DNA of 64,000 nt, from assembly GCA_003576905.1 (NCBI GenBank), contig QEVG01000005.1, positions 1-64,000 on the forward strand, given 5' to 3'. The stretch comes from Planctomycetota bacterium (lineage in GTDB: Bacteria; Planctomycetota; Phycisphaerae; UBA1845; UTPLA1). Under the pieces are notes generated by a model that searched no databases, was not told where the DNA came from, and worked only from the letters and a program-made list of their open reading frames with translations. Numbering within the stretch: the first letter of the stretch is position 1; the number at the start of each line of letters is the position of its first letter. Below are positions 27,168 to 34,976 of the stretch, one piece after another. Both the position numbers and the translations under genes were made by a program.

Positions 27168-27689
27168 ATGGCCCTGTTCGACTGGCTGACAAAACGGAGC
27201 AAGCCTCTCTCGCAGATGACGCGGCAGGAACTTCGCCGCCAGGAGCTTCTCCTGGCGCGTGACCGCGATCAACTGCTCAAGCGGATCAACGAATCCGCCG
27301 CCCTGAAGACCACCGAGCAGCTCATGATGGCGCGGCAGCTCAACATCCGCACGAAGGAGTACCTCACGGTCACGCGGATGCGCATGCTGCGCGAAAACGC
27401 CGACAAGGCAAAGGCAATGGGCTCGAAGCTCGGAATGATCGGCGAAAAGGACCTGATCGCCCTGGAGAAGATGATCGAAAACGACAACATCACCGCCGAG
27501 ATGTACCAGGACCGGCTCGACAGCATGCTGCAGGTCGGCAGCGAAGAGGGCGAGTCTCTCCTTACGCCCGGCAGCAAGCAGGTGCTCGATATCTGGGAGC
27601 AGATGGACACCGGCCTGATTGCCGATGCCGGTCAGGCCTTTGACGAGGCCGATCGGCGGGTCCGTGAGCGGCACAAGGCCAGCGAGTAA
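27168..27689 (+). CDS. ESCRT-III/Snf7-like helical protein
   Basis: A 173-residue almost entirely helical protein. It has a short amphipathic start (MALFDWLTKRSK), then two long basic/hydrophobic coiled-coil helices (about 15-80: QELRRQELLLARDRDQLLKRI, RTKEYLTVTRMRMLREN), a turn with IGEKDLIALEKM and a more acidic C-terminal half ending in DEADRRVRERH. The basic-then-acidic distribution and the amphipathic N-terminus match ESCRT-III proteins, although overall identity to any named member cannot be judged by eye. It lies between the CHMP7-like and Vps2-like genes on the same strand. Confidence 0.55.
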   Translation: MALFDWLTKRSKPLSQMTRQELRRQELLLARDRDQLLKRINESAALKTTEQLMMARQLNIRTKEYLTVTRMRMLRENADKAKAMGSKLGMIGEKDLIALEKMIENDNITAEMYQDRLDSMLQVGSEEGESLLTPGSKQVLDIWEQMDTGLIADAGQAFDEADRRVRERHKASE

Positions 27690-27732
27690 CCGGCGTTCAG
27701 GGGTTCGTCGCGCTGGCCGTTGAGTTCATGTT

Positions 27733-28533
27733 ATGGCACTTGAATTCGCCATAGATCGGCCGAAGGATTCCGTGCGCAGGGCGATCTTTCAGTTCGCTGC
27801 GCGCCGTGCCTTTCGCGTGAGCGAGCCGTGGTACCTCGACGGTCTGCGCATCGAGTCCGTCTCCGACGCACCGCGCAGGCCGGCCGACGAGCCCGCCGAC
27901 ACGCTCTCCGGAATGCTTGACGCGGCCGCCGCCCTGCTTCGCGATCGGCCGAGGAACAGGACCTATGTGGATGTTGAGCTGCGCCGCAAGCGCGGCCAGA
28001 CAATCGTCTCGCTGAAGTTCGGAGATCGTGGGGCCGGCGCGGCGCTCGGCTCGGCGCTGGAGGCCTTCCTCCGCGACCATGCCGTGTACGACACCCGGTG
28101 CCCGGTGGTGTGCGAATGCTGCACGACGCCCGTGGTCAACGTTCGCGCGAGTTACTGCGGCCGGTGTGGCAGCCCCCTTCGCGCCGGGGCGGCTCCTCGG
28201 CCGATCGCGGTATCATCGAGTCTGGCCCCGGCCTCGGCGCTGCCGCCTTTGCCCGTCGCCTCGCCGCCGGTGAAGTCGCGCGTGGAATCAAGAGACCGTG
28301 CAGGCGCGCCCGCCGCCAAGCCGGGCGTGACTGTGGAGCGAGACGAAGCGGCGGGACCGGAAGCCGTTTCGGAAGCCGCGCCGTCGGACGCAATCGCTAC
28401 GGCCCCGACCGGTCCGCTCGAGGGGAAGCGACCGTTGACCCCGCCCGAGGCGGAGAATGGGGACGGCGTGGAGGAGTCACCCGCGTCCGTCCACAGGTCT
28501 CGGCGGGCCGGGCCGATGGTCGTGGAGGACTAG
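27733..28533 (+). CDS. Zinc-ribbon protein of the ESCRT-like operon
   Basis: A 266-residue protein. Residues 1-110 are a compact alpha/beta-looking domain of unknown family. Residues about 121-142 hold a zinc ribbon, CECC then CGRCG. From 150 on, the sequence is low-complexity, Ala/Pro/Glu-rich and probably disordered, ending in RRAGPMVVED. The ribbon has the same spacing class as those in the kinase and the 86-residue protein. No enzymatic motif is seen. Its position between two Snf7-like genes suggests an adaptor. Confidence 0.6.
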   Translation: MALEFAIDRPKDSVRRAIFQFAARRAFRVSEPWYLDGLRIESVSDAPRRPADEPADTLSGMLDAAAALLRDRPRNRTYVDVELRRKRGQTIVSLKFGDRGAGAALGSALEAFLRDHAVYDTRCPVVCECCTTPVVNVRASYCGRCGSPLRAGAAPRPIAVSSSLAPASALPPLPVASPPVKSRVESRDRAGAPAAKPGVTVERDEAAGPEAVSEAAPSDAIATAPTGPLEGKRPLTPPEAENGDGVEESPASVHRSRRAGPMVVED

Positions 28534-28627
28534 AGTCTGCGCCCGTGGATCGCGCCGCCTTGGCCGGGCGGCGTCTCTGTGCGGCGCGAGTGCGGCAGAT
28601 CGGCCGGAAACGTGCGAAGGAGTTGCC

Positions 28628-29236
28628 ATGAGTCTTTTTAAGAGCGAAGAAGAGCGCCGCATCGAGCGGGACATCAAGATCCGCCAGGGCATCCGCCGGA
28701 TCGAGAAGTCCATCTCCGAGCAGAACAAGTTTACCGACGAGTTCATCAAGAACGCCCGGCGGGCGAAGCAGATCGGCGACAATGCGCAGTACATCTTCAT
28801 CCGCAACTCGCTCAAGAAGACGGCGACGATCAAGAAGATGCTGGAGCGCCAGCTCCTCGCCGTGAAGAACGCCCTCATCATCAAGCGCCAGGCCGAGGCG
28901 TCAGCCGACTTCGCCGAGGCGATGGGCAACATGGCCCGTGAGATCGGGCGCATGTTCGGCCAGACCGACCTCGTCAAGACGCAGACCGACTGGGAAAAAG
29001 CCATGGCTCAGAGCCAGAGCATGGAAGAGCGCATGACGATGTTCCTGGAAACGGTCGAAGACATCGCCGCCAGCGACACCGCCCAAGTGCCCGCCGAGAT
29101 CGTCACCGAACAGGAAATCGACGCAATGATCGAAGCCGAAAGCGAAGCAGAACACGCCAAGGACGTGGACGAACTGGACGCCCTCCGGGCGGAGCTGAAC
29201 GCGGTGAAGAACGCGGGGCAGAAGGAGAGTAAGTAG
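28628..29236 (+). CDS. ESCRT-III-like protein resembling Vps2/CHMP2
   Basis: A 202-residue helical protein with the charge pattern of ESCRT-III. Residues 7-90 are strongly basic with a long helical hairpin (EEERRIERDIKIRQGIRRIE, then RRAKQIGDNAQYIFIRNSLKK, ERQLLAVKNALIIK). The middle carries FAEAMGNMAREIGRM and WEKAMAQSQSMEERM, very similar in pattern to the Vps2/CHMP2 core (AMxxMxxxM...FExxxxxMxxxxE). The C-terminal third is acidic and ends in an amphipathic ELDALRAELNAVK, a candidate MIT-interacting motif for the adjacent ATPase. A GGAG ribosome-binding site lies 8 bp upstream of ATG 28628; the longer frame from 28457 belongs to the previous gene's tail. I infer a membrane-remodelling filament subunit. 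Confidence 0.7.
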   Translation: MSLFKSEEERRIERDIKIRQGIRRIEKSISEQNKFTDEFIKNARRAKQIGDNAQYIFIRNSLKKTATIKKMLERQLLAVKNALIIKRQAEASADFAEAMGNMAREIGRMFGQTDLVKTQTDWEKAMAQSQSMEERMTMFLETVEDIAASDTAQVPAEIVTEQEIDAMIEAESEAEHAKDVDELDALRAELNAVKNAGQKESK

Positions 29237-29331
29237 GATTCGGGTAATTGAGCGCCCAAGGGGCTATCCCGTGCAATAAACCATGAAGTGCTTTTTTCCA
29301 CTAACGAACAAAGCAGTTGAGGGTTTCAGTG

Positions 29332-29730
29332 ATGGGAGTCGCGACGGAAGTATTCTACCCCCCAATTCAACTAGATCGTAGCAAACGCTCTCAGGCTAGG
29401 AAGTGTTTGTATTCGGCAAGCACTTCCGGAAAGTTTGGACCTGGATCAAGAATAGAAGTCTACATCGAACCGGAAGTATGGCAGGGTTCTACTCCAGACG
29501 CTATAGATGTCATGGTATATAAGGGGGCAGCACCCGATTCGAAAGAATACTTTAGAATCTACGAACTCGCTGGAATGTATAAGTGCGAGGGGACCGCGTA
29601 CCGTTACGAAAAAGTTGCTGGTTCAGGAAGTAGACAGATAGGAAGCATCTACCTGCCGGAACGGATGTTCGGGCGCACATCACCGGAGCGTGTTTGGCTC
29701 GCCATTAAGTTGTGCCCCGAGCTACACTAA
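29332..29730 (+). CDS. Orphan gene of lower GC inside the operon
   Basis: A 132-residue frame with ordinary composition (predicted beta-rich, e.g. SRIEVYIEPEVW, YRYEKVAGSGSRQIGSIYLP). Its GC content is visibly lower (about half) than the surroundings (about 62%), and codon choice differs (AGA, ATA and TTA used). TTG 29317 is an alternative start adding five residues. It has no similarity that I recognise. It looks like a recent acquisition between the Vps2-like gene and the ATPase gene. Confidence 0.5.
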   Translation: MGVATEVFYPPIQLDRSKRSQARKCLYSASTSGKFGPGSRIEVYIEPEVWQGSTPDAIDVMVYKGAAPDSKEYFRIYELAGMYKCEGTAYRYEKVAGSGSRQIGSIYLPERMFGRTSPERVWLAIKLCPELH

Positions 29731-29842
29731 ACTTCATTGTGTTGGCCTTGCTTCCCTGCCCAGCTGGAAGAACCGTGCAAGGAGGGTGATCCTCACCTAA
29801 CGAGTTGGCCTAGTGTTTCCTCTTGTAATTCGCCATTGACCT

Positions 29843-30961
29843 ATGTCCGTCTCCTACGACACCTTCGAACGCCTCAAAGACCGCGGCCTCGCCGCCTACA
29901 AGAACGGCGACTACGCCGCGGCCAAGCCTTTCCTCATGCAGGCCGCAGACGCGATCATCAAGATCGCCGCGGAAACCACGGATGCAGGCCGCCGCCAGAG
30001 GCGAAAGGCCATGGCCGCCGAACTCATCGAGTTCGCCAGGCAGTGCGACATCAAGGGCGTCCAGCGCAAGGAGGACCGCCGCAAGGCCGCATCCGGCGAG
30101 GATGACGAAAATGGCGCCAATGCCCAGGACTGGATCGTCCGCGACAAGCCCAGCATCCGCTTCGCCGACATCGCCGGCCTGGAAGACGTCAAGCACGAAA
30201 TCCGCCTGAAGATGATCTACCCCTTCGCCCACCCTGAGCTCGCGGCGAAGTACGGAATCTCCTCCGGCGGCGGCCTGCTGCTTTACGGCCCGCCCGGCAC
30301 AGGCAAAACCATGATCGCCAAGGCGATCGCCTGCGAGATTGACGCGACGATGTTTGTCATCAGCCCGGCCCAGGTGCTGTCGAAGTGGGTCGGCGAGGCC
30401 GAGCAGAACATCCGCAAGCTCTTCACCGCTGCCAAGGCCGAAGAGCGCGCGATCATCTTTATCGACGAGATCGAGGCCCTCGTCCCCAGCCGCCGCGACA
30501 GCTCAAGCAGCGTCATGACCCGCGTCGTGCCCCAGATTCTTCAGGAGCTGGAAGGCTTCGACCGCGGGGCCAGTCGCCCGCTGCTCTTCGTTGGCGCGAC
30601 CAACGAACCCTGGAGCCTCGACGCGGCCGTCATGCGGCCGGGCAGGTTTGACTCAAAGGTGTATGTGCCGCTGCCCGACGAGCCGGCGCGGCATAAGCTC
30701 CTTGAGATTTACCTCGGCAAGCGGCCTGTTGCCGACGACGTGGATTTTGCCGAACTGGTCAAGGTCCTCGATGGGTACAGCGGTGCGGACATCAAGGCCG
30801 TGGCCGAGCGCGCGGCGACCCTGCCCTTCATGCGCGCCGTGGGCGGCGGCGAGGCCCGGCCCGTCACGCGCGACGACATCGAATCGGCCATCCGCGAGAC
30901 CCCGCCCTCCGTGAGGAAAAAGGACCTCATCCGTTTTGAAGAGTTCGCAAAGGAGAATTGA
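29843..30961 (+). CDS. Vps4-like AAA ATPase with N-terminal MIT-like domain
   Basis: A 372-residue protein. Residues about 5-70 form a three-helix MIT-like domain (LKDRGLAAYKNGDYAAAKPFL, then QAADAIIKIAAET). Residues 105-350 are an AAA module: FADIAGLEDVKHEI, Walker A GPPGTGKT (149-156), the pore loop SKWVGEAE with Trp182 as in Vps4, Walker B IIFIDEIEAL (Glu209) and arginine fingers MRPGRFD (265, 268). The C-terminal PPSVRKKDLIRFEEFAKEN resembles the final helix of Vps4/katanin/spastin. This places it in the meiotic clade of AAA proteins. It probably disassembles the filaments formed by the neighbouring Snf7-like proteins. Confidence 0.85.
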   Translation: MSVSYDTFERLKDRGLAAYKNGDYAAAKPFLMQAADAIIKIAAETTDAGRRQRRKAMAAELIEFARQCDIKGVQRKEDRRKAASGEDDENGANAQDWIVRDKPSIRFADIAGLEDVKHEIRLKMIYPFAHPELAAKYGISSGGGLLLYGPPGTGKTMIAKAIACEIDATMFVISPAQVLSKWVGEAEQNIRKLFTAAKAEERAIIFIDEIEALVPSRRDSSSSVMTRVVPQILQELEGFDRGASRPLLFVGATNEPWSLDAAVMRPGRFDSKVYVPLPDEPARHKLLEIYLGKRPVADDVDFAELVKVLDGYSGADIKAVAERAATLPFMRAVGGGEARPVTRDDIESAIRETPPSVRKKDLIRFEEFAKEN

Positions 30962-31115
30962 CGACCATCGGGAAGGCCGCGGCGCCACGCCCTGCGGGTG
31001 ACGCCGAGTGCGCCGGGGCTGCGGCAGTTTCCATTGAAGGGGGCCCGGATGTCGCCCACACCAATGCGCGGAGCGGCTCCAAACAGCACCGCGCCTACAA
31101 TCCGACGATGCACTC

Positions 31116-32927
31116 ATGAAATTTGACCTCAGTGTGTTTAGTCGTGATCCAGCACTCGTTGCGCAGTCCGTCGGCGCGCAGGAGGTCTTCTCCTTTCTCG
31201 CCCGCACGATCACCCTGCCGCACGGCTGCGCCGTCATGGCGTGGGCTACCGCGGGCCCGTCGCGCGTCATCCCTCAGGGGATGTCCCTCGAAGGCGAAGG
31301 CATCTCCAGGCTGCTGTTCGTTCGCACCTCCTCGTTCACCTTGGACTACGCCTTCCCGAAGCTCAACTCGCAAGACGGCTACGAGATCTCCGCACGAGTG
31401 GCCTGCGGAATGCAGGTGGTCGTCGAGCGCGCCGAGCTGGCCGCATTCTGTGACCGTGTGCTCGGAAGCGCCGCCTCGGTGACACTCGATCGCCTGCGCC
31501 AGTATTGCGAAGAAGCCGTATACGCCGCCGCGGAGTCCTTCGCGAAGGCCCGCCCCGCCGCGGAACTCCTCACGCCACGGGCCTGGGCCGAATTCGACGC
31601 GCACCTGGCCGAGTACTTCAAACCCCTCGGCTTCGCCTCCGGCCTCGCCCTCGCGGATGACACCCGAATCACCATCGACTCGGCGGACTTCGCCCGCGCC
31701 GCCGATGCGCGCAGGACCCAGCAGCTTCGTGAGCAGCGCATCGCGGAGGAGCGCCGACTGCGCGACATGGCGACCGACGCGCGGCGGCAGCATCTGGCCG
31801 AGCTGGCGGGCACCCTCGACAAGCTGCGCGACATGGCCGGCAAGGAGAAGGAAACGACCCTGCCCGACCTCATCCGCGCTCTGGACCCCTCACAGCGCGG
31901 CGGGCTTTATCATGCACTCCTCGCCCATCAGCCAGGCCGACGAAGCGCCGCCTCACTCCTCATCGTGGCGGGCGATGAACTGATCTGGATCGACCCCGCC
32001 TCTCCCGACAAGCCCGCCCGGCGTTTGTCGCTGACCTCCGAAATCGGCCCGTTGCGATCGGTCCGAACGGCAATGTGGGAAAGCCGCCCGGTGATCCTCG
32101 TCGGGGCGCGCAGCGGCGTGCACGTGCTTCAGACGGAGCAGGATCCCAGACAGGTGTTTGCCTTCGACGCCGGGCGAGAGCTTCGCGGCGGCGTCAATGC
32201 GGCGGCGATCATCGGCGAGGACCTCTTTGCAACACATTCCGAAGTGGGCCTGATCCACTGGCGACTCCGCCGGCCGGAGTCGTTCGAGCTGATCTGTGCA
32301 AAGACACTAAACGGCAGGAAGTCCGTGCGCGATGTCCAATCCGACGACGCAGGGAAGCTCTGGCTTGCTGCCGATCGGCAGGTCATCTGCGTGACGCCGG
32401 CTGGAAAAGCGCAGCCGTTCCCTGCCGGGCATGCGCTCGGCGCCGAACCGCCTTCCCTGCCGCCGCAGAATGCAGCGCATTCGGAGACCATCCTCGAAGC
32501 CCCGGCCGTCATCACAACGCTGACCGTCGCCGGCGGCCGCATCCTCGCGGGCATGGAGAATGGCCAGATCGCCTCGTGGCAGGCTGACGCTGCACTGCGC
32601 GAATCCATCCGCCCGGCCACAGGGCAGGCCGTGGAATCAATCACCTGGCTCGAAGGAGGCGGCGTGCCGCGACTGCTCGTCGCCGACCGGCGACCATACG
32701 TAGACATGATGGTGCTCGGCGATGTCTCAAGCACGAAGTACACGACAAACCAGCCGATCCGCTGGGCGCTGCCCGCGGGCGACTGGATCGTCGGCGTGAA
32801 CGACCGCCGCGATCAACTCGTGATCTGGCGCATCGAAGACCCGGCCGAACCCGCCTCGGTCATCTCCATCGGCCAGCTCTGCGGGCGTTCGGTGCAGGAC
32901 ATCGCAATCGCCTGCGGCGCCGCCTGA
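31116..32927 (+). CDS. Probable SPFH-domain protein with propeller-like C-terminus
   Basis: A 603-residue protein. Residues about 30-260 have the layout of SPFH/band-7 (stomatin, flotillin): a beta-rich start (SRVIPQGMSLEGEGI, LLFVRTSSFTLDYAFPKLNSQDGYEISARVACGM), helices with a coiled coil (RRTQQLREQRIAEERRLRDMA) and the C-terminal GLYHALLA stretch. Residues about 270-603 are beta-rich and repetitive like a WD40/PQQ propeller (LLIVAGDELIWID; VILVGARSGVHVL; ILAGMENGQIASW). No transmembrane helix is seen. It closes the cluster and may recruit the system to membrane microdomains. The SPFH call is tentative; the propeller is inferred from pattern only. Confidence 0.55.
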   Translation: MKFDLSVFSRDPALVAQSVGAQEVFSFLARTITLPHGCAVMAWATAGPSRVIPQGMSLEGEGISRLLFVRTSSFTLDYAFPKLNSQDGYEISARVACGMQVVVERAELAAFCDRVLGSAASVTLDRLRQYCEEAVYAAAESFAKARPAAELLTPRAWAEFDAHLAEYFKPLGFASGLALADDTRITIDSADFARAADARRTQQLREQRIAEERRLRDMATDARRQHLAELAGTLDKLRDMAGKEKETTLPDLIRALDPSQRGGLYHALLAHQPGRRSAASLLIVAGDELIWIDPASPDKPARRLSLTSEIGPLRSVRTAMWESRPVILVGARSGVHVLQTEQDPRQVFAFDAGRELRGGVNAAAIIGEDLFATHSEVGLIHWRLRRPESFELICAKTLNGRKSVRDVQSDDAGKLWLAADRQVICVTPAGKAQPFPAGHALGAEPPSLPPQNAAHSETILEAPAVITTLTVAGGRILAGMENGQIASWQADAALRESIRPATGQAVESITWLEGGGVPRLLVADRRPYVDMMVLGDVSSTKYTTNQPIRWALPAGDWIVGVNDRRDQLVIWRIEDPAEPASVISIGQLCGRSVQDIAIACGAA

Positions 32928-32937
32928 TCTGCCCAAC

Positions 32938-33180
32938 TCACTGGCTGATCTGCTTCATCTGAATCGCCATCGGTATCTCGCCATAAATGGGGAACCGACC
33001 GATTTCCTTCTTCGTGAAGAGGCGCTCCCCGTCGAGGTCGACGTTGAATATCCCCGCCTCGCCGACGATGAGTTCGGCACTGACCTTGTCCGCGCCGAAC
33101 TTCTCCTTCAACTCGGCCACCAGACCGGTGGCCTGCGGCTTGTAGTTTCACTGTCCGCAGTACGTAATCGTGATCTTCAT
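32938..33180 (-). CDS. SelW/Rdx-family selenoprotein (in-frame TGA = Sec)
   Basis: An 80-residue thioredoxin-like redox protein of the SelW/SelT/SelH (Rdx) family. From ATG 33178-33180 the frame reads MKITITYCGQ, then TGA at 33148-33150, then NYKPQATGLVAELKEKFGAD and a family-typical rest (GIFNVDLDGERLFTKKE, IGRFPIYGEIPMAI). The TGA therefore sits exactly at the Sec of the CxxU motif (residue 11). A GGAGGA ribosome-binding site lies 4 bp before the ATG. A perfect SECIS-like hairpin follows the TGA (33115-33133). Automatic callers would start this gene at GTG 33120 and lose its active site. It converges with the SPFH gene at a 10-bp gap. Confidence 0.88.
33115..33133 (-). promoter_or_regulatory. 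Bacterial SECIS element of the SelW-like gene
   Basis: On the minus strand 14 nt after the TGA starts a perfect 7-bp stem GGCCACC/GGTGGCC with the loop GGUCU, the loop sequence found in E. coli fdhF SECIS. The loop begins 21 nt after the TGA, within the usual 16-37 nt. In the coding frame it lies over codons for QATGLVA. Confidence 0.8.
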
Positions 33181-33235
33181 GACTTCCTCCGGAGTCTGTT
33201 TCATCGTTCTTGCGGGTATGAGGCCCGCGGGGTCT

Positions 33236-33472
33236 TCATTTGCGCTTCGACCGTTTGGCATGACCGTTCCGCACTTCGAGCCCGACGACCAGCAGCAAAT
33301 CGATTATGTCAAAGTCATTGCCCTCGCCGTGCACAACCGCCGTGCGGCCGGACTCTGAGTATGACATCATCTCCGGATGCCGAACACGCAGCCGGCTCCC
33401 GTCCGCCAGCTTCAGCGTAAAGGGCCGAAACGGCCGGGCCTGATGCACTTTCTTCAATTGCTCGACGGTCAT
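33236..33472 (-). CDS. Conserved hypothetical protein (MTVEQLKKVHQARPFRPF type)
   Basis: A 78-residue protein of a kind frequently seen in planctomycete genomes: the start TVEQLKKVHQARPFRPFTL is followed by LADGSRLRVRHPEMMSY and ends in a helix DIIDLLLVVGLEV. It has a beta-strand/helix pattern and a basic tail (AKRSKRK). Function unknown. It precedes the selenoprotein gene on the same strand by about 55 bp. Confidence 0.6.
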   Translation of the reverse strand: MTVEQLKKVHQARPFRPFTLKLADGSRLRVRHPEMMSYSESGRTAVVHGEGNDFDIIDLLLVVGLEVRNGHAKRSKRK

Positions 33473-33659
33473 CTCGGTGCTCCGGGTCCTCCGCCTGGCG
33501 CGGCATCATTTTCTGAAATCTTAGCATTGCCCCCCATTCCGGCAAATCGCCGCGCCCCGCCCCCGCTGGAACAATCGCACGACTACCCCGATAATGCCCC
33601 CGCTCCCGGATCTGCTTCCGCCGGACATTCGCTATCTGTTGGAGAGGGAAACCCAGACC

Positions 33660-34976
33660 ATGCGCGTCACCATCGTCGGCACCGGATACGTCGGTCTCGT
33701 CACGGGAGTCTGCCTCGCGGACACGGGCAATCATGTCATCGGATTGGATGTCGATGCCGGAAAGGTCGAGCGGCTCAACCGCGGCGAATGCACCATCTAC
33801 GAGCCGGGCCTGACCGATCTGCTCGTGGCCAATCTCGCCGCCGGGCGATTCCGCGCGACCACGAATCTCAAAGAGGCCGTTGAGCATGCGGAGATCATCT
33901 TCATCGCGATCGGCACACCGCCCAAGGCCGACGGCTCGGCCGACCTCTCCATGATCGAAAAGGCTGTTCAGGACATCGCCCGCGCCGTGAACAAGAAGAC
34001 CGTCATGGTCATGAAGTCCACCGTGCCGGTCGGCACCTGCCAGCGCGTCGAATCGCTCGTCACGCCGCTCGCGAGGCACCCGGTCATCGTGGTGAGCAAT
34101 CCCGAGTTCCTGAAGGAAGGCTCCGCGGTCGACGACTTCCAGCGCCCCGATCGCGTCGTCATCGGCAGCGAAGATGCCGACGCCGCCCGCATCATGCAGG
34201 AGCTCTACCAACCCTTCGTGCGCAATCGGCACCCCATTCTCGTCGTCCGCCGCGCCGCTTCCGAGATGATCAAGTACGCCGCCAACTGCTACCTCTCCAC
34301 GCGCATCAGCTTCATCAACCAGATCGCCAACATCTGCGAGGCCCTCGGCATTGATGTGGACGAAGTCCGCTCCGGCATCGGCTACGACGCCCGAATCGGC
34401 TCGCATTTCATGTACCCCGGCGCGGGATACGGCGGAAGCTGTTTTCCGAAGGATGTCCAGGCGATGTACCACGTCGCCAAGGCGGCGGGTGTAGAGGCCG
34501 ACCTGCTCAGCGCCGTCCACCAGGTCAACGAGCGACAGAAGAATTTGCTCGTGGAGCGTGTCAGGGCGCACTTCAAGGGCGACCTGACCGGCAGGACATT
34601 CGCCCTATGGGGCATCGCCTTTAAGCCCAAAACCGATGACATCCGCGAAGCCCCGGCACTACGCATCATCGACGGCCTGCTCGCCGCCGGAGCAAAGATC
34701 CGCGCCAGCGACCCCAAGGCCCTCGATCACCTGCGCCAGGAGTACGGTGCGAGGGTCGAGTACTTCACCGATGCCTACGCCGCCGTGAAGGGCGCCGACG
34801 CCCTCATCATCTGCACCGAATGGAACGAGTTTCGGTCGCCCGACTTCGACCGAATTCGCGAGTCGCTCAAGAAGCCGCTCATCTTCGATGGACGCAACCT
34901 CTACAGTTGCAGCCAGATGCAGGCGAGGGGGTTCACCTATTACTCGATCGGACGCCCCCGAGTGGACGGCCGCTGA
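33660..34976 (+). CDS. ugd: UDP-glucose 6-dehydrogenase
   Basis: A 438-residue NAD-dependent enzyme converting UDP-glucose to UDP-glucuronate for capsule or exopolysaccharide. It has the Rossmann start MRVTIVGTGYVGLVTGVCLA, GTPPKADGSADLS, the KSTVPVGT segment, the substrate-binding EMIKYAANCYLSTRISFINQ region and catalytic Cys261 in GGSCFPKD; the C-terminal domain begins FALWGIAFKPKTDDIREA. ATG 33660 starts exactly at the family N-terminus; the in-frame upstream extension to 33594 is not homologous. Intact length. Confidence 0.97.
   Translation: MRVTIVGTGYVGLVTGVCLADTGNHVIGLDVDAGKVERLNRGECTIYEPGLTDLLVANLAAGRFRATTNLKEAVEHAEIIFIAIGTPPKADGSADLSMIEKAVQDIARAVNKKTVMVMKSTVPVGTCQRVESLVTPLARHPVIVVSNPEFLKEGSAVDDFQRPDRVVIGSEDADAARIMQELYQPFVRNRHPILVVRRAASEMIKYAANCYLSTRISFINQIANICEALGIDVDEVRSGIGYDARIGSHFMYPGAGYGGSCFPKDVQAMYHVAKAAGVEADLLSAVHQVNERQKNLLVERVRAHFKGDLTGRTFALWGIAFKPKTDDIREAPALRIIDGLLAAGAKIRASDPKALDHLRQEYGARVEYFTDAYAAVKGADALIICTEWNEFRSPDFDRIRESLKKPLIFDGRNLYSCSQMQARGFTYYSIGRPRVDGR

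Noticed and set aside
32938-33120. 60-residue version of the SelW gene starting at GTG 33120
   Set aside because: It lacks the CxxU active site; the longer frame with TGA as Sec has the SD and the family N-terminus.
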